Part shown: one piece after another, positions 14,855 through 19,827 of the stretch
How the letters are laid out: each line of letters starts with the position of its first letter
Position numbering within the stretch: the stretch's first letter is position 1
Source: an uncultured Planctomycetales bacterium
GTDB lineage: Bacteria > Planctomycetota > Planctomycetia > Pirellulales > S012-138
Assembly: GCA_937982665.1 (NCBI GenBank)
Contig: CALJLD010000012.1
Coordinates: 1-19,827 of the forward strand
DNA: 19,827 nucleotides
Direction of reading: 5' to 3'
Notes under the pieces: generated by a model
What the model was told of the DNA's origin: nothing
What the model saw: the letters and a program-made list of their open reading frames with translations, nothing else
Database searches by the model: none
Made by a program: the position numbers and the translations under genes

Positions 14855-15755
14855 GTGGCAGGGGACCGTTGACGGGGCCTTGAGCAACTGACTCGCCGCG
14901 TTCGTCCAATAGTTGTTCGTGGAATTTCATTTCGAACTCAAAGCTGCTGGCCGGGCCAAAAGCGCCTACGACACGCTCGCTGATGTCCATCTCTTGTTCA
15001 ATCACGCGGCCGGCCGCAATGTTGAAACGGATGATGCCTTTGGTGGCCTGCTGCACGAGTTGAGCCTCGATGGCGGGATCCTTGACCGGCTCCAACACGA
15101 CGGTGGAGACTTGGATCTCGGCAATTCCGCCCTTCACGCCTTTGAGAAAGAACTGCTGCTTGCAGGCGATTTGCTTTTCCAGCCCTGACTTGAGTTTGAC
15201 GGTGATAGTTTGCGGCTGACTCCATCCGGCCCCGACTTTGATGGGGTCTTTGGACAGCGGGATCGACATGGGCGATTCTCCGCCGGGCCGATATTGTTCT
15301 TTCAGATCCTTCCGCTCGACGACTTCGCCTGTGGCGCTCATGGTGATTTGCGACAGCGGGATACCGACATTCGCGGCCGCTTGTTCAAAGCCGGCAGGCG
15401 GGGGATCCGAGGACTCGCTGTCGTAGACCACGTCGGCTCGTCCGGTCAAACTTTGACGCATGACGACTTTCTCGACGGAGTGCACAAAGACGACGTCGCC
15501 GTTCTCTTTGACTTCCTTGATCTTCCAGATCTTGACCGAGCGGCTGTCCGTCTGGGCGGTTTGCATGTTTGCGGCCATGGTTGTGCGCACCTTCGCTTGT
15601 TGCACAACCTGCCAGCGGACAATTTCCTCCGGCGAGAACTTATATCGCAGGGTGTATGTTTCTTGGGCGTGGGCAAGAGTGGTCAGGCCCATTCCGGCGC
15701 AAAGGGCAAGTGCGACAACTCGCAACGCGCGACCGGGGAGAAATTGGCTCAACAT
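14838..15755 (-). CDS. Secreted protein of unknown function, 305 aa
   Basis: The ATG at 15753-15755 opens a signal peptide (residues 1-31, hydrophobic ALRVVALALCAGMGLTTLA, cleavage after AHA), so the protein is exported. The mature part is about 275 residues, with alternating strand-like sequence (YTLRYKFSPEEIVRWQVV; VKIWKIKEVKENGDVVFVHS; IRFNIAAGRVIEQEMDIS) suggesting a beta-rich domain, and ends in a Pro/Lys tail (PLPPPKNK). The pattern of a short exported protein that measures or modifies nothing obvious is common in planctomycetes, and I cannot name the family with confidence. There are no catalytic motifs and only one Cys in the mature part. GGAAG lies just upstream of the start. It begins 54 bases after nadK on the same strand and is probably co-transcribed with it, with no functional link evident. 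Confidence 0.8.
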   Translation of the reverse strand: MLSQFLPGRALRVVALALCAGMGLTTLAHAQETYTLRYKFSPEEIVRWQVVQQAKVRTTMAANMQTAQTDSRSVKIWKIKEVKENGDVVFVHSVEKVVMRQSLTGRADVVYDSESSDPPPAGFEQAAANVGIPLSQITMSATGEVVERKDLKEQYRPGGESPMSIPLSKDPIKVGAGWSQPQTITVKLKSGLEKQIACKQQFFLKGVKGGIAEIQVSTVVLEPVKDPAIEAQLVQQATKGIIRFNIAAGRVIEQEMDISERVVGAFGPASSFEFEMKFHEQLLDERGESVAQGPVNGPLPPPKNK

Positions 15756-15809
15756 GCTTCCAGCATCCTTTCAAGAAGCGGGTTGGTCGTGATTCTTATT
15801 GCAGCTGGG

Positions 15810-16673
15810 TTAAGCCTTGGTCAATCTTCCGCCCCAACCCAGTTTTTCGCGCAGTGTGCGATAGTACGTCCGGCCCGGAATTTCCACGATTTGAAAGCAG
15901 GGCTCCGCCTTGCGAACGATCACACGGTCTTCCGGCTTCAACGTACATAACGGTTGGCCATCAACCACCACGGTTGTTCCTTCGTGCGGGTGCGGCACAT
16001 GCATTTCAAACACATGCTCCGCACTATCCACAACAGGCCGATTGGTAAGTGTGTGCGGGTTCAACGGGTTGATGACAAACGCCTGCAGGTGCTTGCGGAT
16101 GATCGGTCCGCCAGCTGACAGGCTATGTCCCGTCGACCCAACCGGAGTGCTGATGACCAGGCCGTCGGCACTATAGGAAGTGGCCAAATCACCGTCAACG
16201 TGAAGATCAATTCGCAACAGCGCAAAAGGCGGGCCCGCAAAGACGGTGACTTCATTTAAGCCCAAGACCTGGTGAATGGCCTTGCCATCACGTTGAAGCT
16301 CGCAGTTGAACATCATGTGCGGAACTACGCGACACTCACCGCGCAGCACTGCTGGCAGCACTTGCGGAAGTTCATTTGGCGGCACATCCGCAAGGAAACC
16401 CAACTTGCCAAGGTTGACCCCCAGCACCGGTCGTTGGTTTTCGCCCATGTGCCGCGCGGCGCGAAGCATCGACCCATCGCCGCCAAGCACAATCACCAAG
16501 GCGTCTTCTTCAATGGTCGAAAGGTCATCCGCAAAATCGCGATCCCACAGCACAATCTCTGCGTGCTCCTCAATCACCGGTCGCAGCTTCACGGCCGCTT
16601 GTTCAATCCGCGGATAGCTCCCGGCAACCAGGACGACGACCGGCGGTTTGCGGTTGGAGTTGTTTCCGCTCAT
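15810..16673 (-). CDS. nadK: NAD kinase, 287 aa
   Basis: NAD kinase phosphorylates NAD at the 2'-hydroxyl of its adenosine ribose, using ATP or polyphosphate, and is the only source of NADP in most bacteria; it is cytoplasmic. The diagnostic motifs are in order: GGDGSMLRAAR (GGDG phosphate-binding motif, about residue 65), GVNLGKLGFLADV, GLNEVTVF (NE/D motif), then SADGLVISTPVGST and SLSAGGPI (the TPTGST-type nucleotide site), LTNRPVV and VVVDGQ. The family usually reads TPTGSTAY; here it is TPVGSTGH, a small variation. Length is normal (about 290). ATG 16671-16673 is preferred over a GTG three codons upstream. It is the first gene of a probable two-gene unit with the secreted protein downstream, and divergent from the gene starting at 16923. 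Confidence 0.96.
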   Translation of the reverse strand: MSGNNSNRKPPVVVLVAGSYPRIEQAAVKLRPVIEEHAEIVLWDRDFADDLSTIEEDALVIVLGGDGSMLRAARHMGENQRPVLGVNLGKLGFLADVPPNELPQVLPAVLRGECRVVPHMMFNCELQRDGKAIHQVLGLNEVTVFAGPPFALLRIDLHVDGDLATSYSADGLVISTPVGSTGHSLSAGGPIIRKHLQAFVINPLNPHTLTNRPVVDSAEHVFEMHVPHPHEGTTVVVDGQPLCTLKPEDRVIVRKAEPCFQIVEIPGRTYYRTLREKLGWGGRLTKA

Positions 16674-16922
16674 GCACTTCACTCAACATCAAGGGTTGGA
16701 AATCTCAGCGACGATCTCGCCAACAACGCGGGAATGCGGACCATGTCGGCGGCACTCCCAAGGCACAATCCGTCCAACTTCGCGGGATATTTTGATTGTC
16801 TCGGTCGCGCCAGTGAGGAGAATAGCGTTTTATCGGAAACCGCAGGCGAGCCGGTGTCAAGTTGGGATGGCTACCGCAATTCGGCCCCTCGCTGACTTGC
16901 GGGCCAACATACGCTTTGGCTT

Positions 16923-18038
16923 ATGAGAGATTATCCACCAATCCGTCGCAAGTTTGTCATTGCCGTGTTGATCGCGGTGTTGTTGCCCTTAGGTAGTGGC
17001 ACAGGGTACGCACAGGATGACAAACCTCATTTGACGCGCGAAGACAGCGCCTGGGCTCGCTTTCCCATCGGGGCTTGGCGACGTGACAAGATCGTCATCT
17101 TCAGCCCTGACGCGCAAACCGGCGCGATGCAGGAAGCGGAAACGTCAGAGGTCACCACGACGCTGGTTTCCGTCGCGAGCGACCACTATGTCCTGCAGGT
17201 CGAAAGTAAGATCACCAGCGGGGACAGTACGTTTACCACCACGTCGCCCCCGGAACGGCGATTCTTTGACGATACCACGTTTTCGCCCAACGCCACACTT
17301 TCGGCTGAGAACACAACCGCCGCAGCCCCGGACGATCCCGAGAATCAGCTCGAAGCTCGGCAGTTCACAACAGAGTTTGAAGATGAATCTTTGAAGCAGA
17401 TCGTTACGTCGGTCTATGCTGATTTGCCCAATCCGCGTCATGCTCCCGGCGCGCCGCCAACCGTCTCGCAACTCGTCAGCCGCCGCACGGAGCGCACGCT
17501 TAAGTCGGGTGACATGCACACAACAGTGGTTGAGTGGCGCTTGAATGGAAGGCCGCGGGCGGTTGGACAGCCTGCTGGCGTCGATTGGAAGTTTCATGCG
17601 GATCAAGTGCAACATGATCAGGACGGTCGCTTTGAATGGAAACAGCAAGTCAGCCCATTCGTGCCGGGCGGGATTGTATCGTCAGATGTGGAAGAGTGGG
17701 TTGATGATGAACTCCGGGAAGGCGTGGCGACCAAGTTGGTCGAATTCGGATTCAAATCAAGCGGCGAAGATCGCGCCACCGTGGACAACAGTCCTGCGGT
17801 CGAACATCAATTGCCCGACCTCGGACAGAATGCCGCGGAATTCAACTATCTTCTTCCCGCGCGGCCAGTGCGATTCTTCCGTGATCGGCCGTTTGGGCGA
17901 AACCCGCGCCCGCGAGCATGGCAGCGGCGAACGCGCCAGCGGTTCTTGCCCGGCCCGGAGGTGCAAACATCTCGCAGGCCGCGCAGAATAAATCGGCAAC
18001 CGCCGCCGATTTGCAGCTGCCCGCCCTCGGGCTCATAG
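16923..18038 (+). CDS. Secreted protein of unknown function, 371 aa (C-terminus possibly frameshifted)
   Basis: The N-terminus has a basic start (MRDYPPIRRKF), a hydrophobic core (VIAVLIAVLLPLG) and a signal peptidase site after GYA (Ala30), so the protein is exported. Residues 31-about 318 are ordinary, acidic, Thr/Ser-rich sequence, including EVTTTLVSVASDHYVLQVES and RTERTLKSGDMHTTVVEWRL, probably beta-rich. I recognise no family or active site. From about residue 320 the composition changes abruptly to Arg/Pro-rich (PRPRAWQRRTRQRF onward), as is typical of an out-of-frame reading of GC-rich DNA; the neighbouring frame there reads as more ordinary Ala/Gly/Leu sequence. Either the true C-terminus is in another frame or this is a genuinely basic tail. 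The ATG at 16923 has no good ribosome binding site but leads straight into the signal peptide. Confidence 0.75.
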   Translation: MRDYPPIRRKFVIAVLIAVLLPLGSGTGYAQDDKPHLTREDSAWARFPIGAWRRDKIVIFSPDAQTGAMQEAETSEVTTTLVSVASDHYVLQVESKITSGDSTFTTTSPPERRFFDDTTFSPNATLSAENTTAAAPDDPENQLEARQFTTEFEDESLKQIVTSVYADLPNPRHAPGAPPTVSQLVSRRTERTLKSGDMHTTVVEWRLNGRPRAVGQPAGVDWKFHADQVQHDQDGRFEWKQQVSPFVPGGIVSSDVEEWVDDELREGVATKLVEFGFKSSGEDRATVDNSPAVEHQLPDLGQNAAEFNYLLPARPVRFFRDRPFGRNPRPRAWQRRTRQRFLPGPEVQTSRRPRRINRQPPPICSCPPSGS

Positions 18039-18070
18039 CAGACGGCGTCCCTGGGCTCAGTTCCCCATGC

Positions 18071-18091
18071 AGCGGCAATTACTTTGCCGCT
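18071..18091. terminator. Hairpin between convergent genes
   Basis: A perfect 8-bp inverted repeat (AGCGGCAA at 18071-18078 and TTGCCGCT at 18084-18091) with a five-base loop sits across the stop codon of the minus-strand hydrolase gene and 33 bases beyond the plus-strand stop at 18038. It has no T run on either strand, so it may slow or protect transcripts rather than act as a classic terminator. Confidence 0.35.
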
Positions 18092-19197
18092 GAATCGCCC
18101 TTGAGGAACATTCGCACACGAGCGGCAAACGCCTGCGGCTCGTCCTCAAACGGGAAGTGGCCAACTCGTTTGGCTGTGTCCGGCTTGATGATTTGCAACT
18201 CCGCGTTAGAAAGCGCGTCGGCATAGGTCTCAGTGCCGGCCAACATGAGTTCATCCTGCTCTCCATGCAAAATCAGCGTCGCCGCGGTCACGTCTTTCAA
18301 GAAGTCGCGATAGTCGTGCTGCATCCCCATGGCGAAATATTGGGCTTGAACCATCCAGCCGCCGTTGCGGACTTGATCGCTGCCTTCAGGCATCTCCTCG
18401 CCCATGGCGGCACTGAGCGCATTCCCAAACGCGCGATTTTCCAAAGCAAGTTGGGCTTCTGACTTCGTGAACAAAGTGCCAAAATTCATGTGAGCCGCCA
18501 AGGCCGCTTGAAATTCCGCCAGGCTTTCGCCGGTCAGCGTGGCATTCAACCGAGAGAACATATCCACTTCCGGGTTGGGTAATTGCAGCAACCCGGCCGG
18601 CGCAACCAGCACCAGCTTCTCCACATGCTCAGGAAACTCGGCTGCATACAGCGAGGCGAGAAACCCGCCGTACGAGTGTCCAACCAACAACAACTTTTCC
18701 TCGCCCAGGATACGGCGGATCCGCTCGATATCAGCAATCTGCGCGGCGATGCCCAGCGCCTTATCGAGCGCCGTCATGTTCTCAAAGAAGTTGGGCGAGT
18801 CGAATTCATCGATCAGTCGGGTGGACTCTCCACAGCCGCGCTGGTCATAGAAGTAGAACTTGAAATCATCCGCCAGTTCCGCCACACCAGTCCACGGCCT
18901 GGCGTACGGAACGCCCGGCCCACCGTGAACAACAACCACAGGCCGACCTTCGCCAACGGCCGTATACGCCAGCTTGACGTCAGGCTCTACCAGCCAGGTG
19001 CCGTTTGTTTTGCCATCTGTCGCTACTTCGGCATCTTCAGGTTGAGCCGGCGGGTCCAACGGCGCTCGCAAGCCTTCCCCGGAAGCAATCGCGCCGGGTT
19101 TGTAAAGGCCATCCTGGGCAAGTGAGCGAGACGACACGAACGCGAGTACCACGCTGGCGAAAGCGATACAAATGAAGGGCAGCGAAGACTTTTGCAT
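18079..19197 (-). CDS. Secreted alpha/beta hydrolase, proline iminopeptidase-like (S33 type), 372 aa
   Basis: A serine hydrolase of the alpha/beta fold. Residues 1-28 are a signal peptide (FICIAFASVVLAFVSS core, cleavage after SLA), so it acts outside the cytoplasm. The catalytic parts are all present: oxyanion-hole motif HGGPG (91-95), DQRGCGES (118-125), nucleophile elbow GHSYGG with Ser175, the acid in LILHGEQDE (Asp315) and the base in RVGHFPFED (His347). A helical cap lies between about 200 and 300. HGGPG plus DQRGxGxS is the pattern of the prolyl aminopeptidase branch, but the substrate cannot be deduced. ATG 19195-19197 is chosen: AAAGG lies about nine bases upstream and the signal peptide starts there. 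The frame stays open a further 89 codons upstream, but that part is not signal-like and overlaps the end of the upstream gene in another frame. It lies 109 bases downstream of the RidA-like gene. Confidence 0.92.
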   Translation of the reverse strand: MQKSSLPFICIAFASVVLAFVSSRSLAQDGLYKPGAIASGEGLRAPLDPPAQPEDAEVATDGKTNGTWLVEPDVKLAYTAVGEGRPVVVVHGGPGVPYARPWTGVAELADDFKFYFYDQRGCGESTRLIDEFDSPNFFENMTALDKALGIAAQIADIERIRRILGEEKLLLVGHSYGGFLASLYAAEFPEHVEKLVLVAPAGLLQLPNPEVDMFSRLNATLTGESLAEFQAALAAHMNFGTLFTKSEAQLALENRAFGNALSAAMGEEMPEGSDQVRNGGWMVQAQYFAMGMQHDYRDFLKDVTAATLILHGEQDELMLAGTETYADALSNAELQIIKPDTAKRVGHFPFEDEPQAFAARVRMFLKGDSAAK

Positions 19198-19306
19198 GGG
19201 GCCTTTCCCGAATTGTTCTGAGTGTTCCAAGCGAGACAAGAACAGAGTAATGCCTCCCCCAAGGGGAGAGTCAAGCTTGGGAGCACGATTTGTCTGGATT
19301 GCAAGC

Positions 19307-19711
19307 CTAATCGCCGGTCGCCGGGTTCGGTACGATCGCATCGACCTCGATTTCAACAAGCCAATCCGGGTTAATGAACCCGGAAACCTGCATGACGGTG
19401 TCGACTGGGCGAATGTCCCTGAAGTATTCGCCGCGAACCTTCGCGATCTGCTCCCAGTCCTCAATCCGCGTTAAAAGCAACCGTGTGCGCACGACGTCGC
19501 TCATGCCAGCACCCGCGCCAGCGAGCGCCGTTTTGATTGTTTCTAAACAATGCCGCGTTTGTGCCGCCGGATCACCGACTCCGACCGTCTTGCCATCGGA
19601 ATCAATTGGTGCCGTACCGCCTACTGCAACAAAACTCCCTACGCGGACCGCGCGCGAGAAACCGAAGATTGGAGCAAAGGGGCTTGCACTTGGAACAAGT
19701 GTGCGTTGCAT
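19307..19711 (-). CDS. RidA/YjgF/UK114 family protein, 134 aa, lacking the catalytic arginine
   Basis: Members of this family form trimers; the archetype RidA hydrolyses reactive enamines/imines released by PLP enzymes. The order of segments fits: FAPIFGFSRAVRVG, then GSFVAVGGTAPID (strand and first ligand region), ETIKTALAGAGAGMSDVVRT (the conserved helix), DWEQIAKVRGEYFRDIRPVD, and the terminal VSGFINPDWLVEIEVDAI (family signature LVEIEA-like). Length matches the usual 125-135 residues. In RidA the signature is preceded by an arginine (P-A-R-S-C-V) that binds the substrate carboxylate; here the aligned residue is Asp (RPVDTVMQV), so enzymatic imine hydrolysis of the RidA type is doubtful and a Rid-subgroup role is more likely. 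ATG 19709-19711 is chosen over a TTG 14 codons upstream. It is probably co-transcribed with the hydrolase downstream. Confidence 0.9.
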   Translation of the reverse strand: MQRTLVPSASPFAPIFGFSRAVRVGSFVAVGGTAPIDSDGKTVGVGDPAAQTRHCLETIKTALAGAGAGMSDVVRTRLLLTRIEDWEQIAKVRGEYFRDIRPVDTVMQVSGFINPDWLVEIEVDAIVPNPATGD

Positions 19712-19827
19712 GATTTGGTTGATTTGGAGGAATTCGGCCTGGAGAACGTTCAAAGATAGTTAGCAATCCACCTAATGTTCGAGCGATTAGTCATGGCTCG
19801 GTTTGCGCGCCGCTGCCGCTTGCCATT

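Noticed and set aside
19198..19464. 89-codon N-terminal extension of the hydrolase
   Set aside because: The extension is Arg/Ser-rich, would bury a clear signal peptide in the interior, and overlaps the end of the RidA-like gene in another frame. The ATG at 19197 has a ribosome binding site.
1..19827. CRISPR arrays, insertion sequences, integrases or phage genes
   Set aside because: No regularly spaced direct repeats, transposase/integrase motifs or terminal inverted repeats were seen. The direct repeats found are coding low-complexity sequence or paralogous genes.
19754..19827. Possible end of another gene at the right edge
   Set aside because: Several short frames reach the edge on the minus strand with stops within the first 12-25 codons, but 74 bases are too few to tell which, if any, is coding.

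Overview
The window looks like a piece of a Planctomycetota chromosome, probably of the Pirellulales/Planctomycetales type. This is inferred from content, not from a search. The signs are a double-length UvrA with lysine/alanine-rich linkers, a secreted Tyr/Thr/Pro-repeat protein with YRPVTTYR-type motifs, a His-rich lipoprotein, three GYF_2/DUF4190-like membrane proteins, several secreted proteins of no known function, and loosely packed genes on both strands with weak ribosome binding sites.

Layout. Positions 1-2476 (-) hold the N-terminal two thirds of the chromosome condensation ATPase SMC, cut by the left edge. After a 470-base gap with no recognisable gene comes a His-rich lipoprotein (2947-3498, +). 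A strong hairpin terminator follows (3525-3560), then a convergent secreted repeat protein (3602-4516, -). A second gap (4517-5022) leads to a giant uvrA (5023-12141, +), followed 38 bases later by a small acidic helical protein (12180-12542). Three tandem paralogues of a GYF_2 plus two-helix membrane protein fill 12794-14774 (+). The next pair is on the minus strand: nadK (16673-15810) and, 54 bases downstream, a secreted protein of unknown function (15755-14838). A secreted protein on the plus strand (16923-18038) converges on a secreted alpha/beta hydrolase (19197-18079, -). That hydrolase lies downstream of a RidA-like gene (19711-19307, -).

The most interesting locus is uvrA. It encodes two complete UvrA copies in one chain, with four intact Walker A / signature / Walker B sets and four intact C4 zinc modules. 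The second copy has lost the conserved part of the UvrB-docking segment. Two lysine/alanine-rich, histone-H1-like linkers are inserted in or just after copy 2. The chain ends in an extension of roughly 350 residues that is itself an internal duplication of an MPW...W module I cannot assign to a family. This suggests a built-in UvrA dimer with specialised halves and an extra DNA- or protein-binding tail.

The remaining genes are mostly housekeeping (SMC, NAD kinase) or lineage-specific envelope and secreted proteins. I see no mobile elements, CRISPR arrays, rRNA or tRNA genes.
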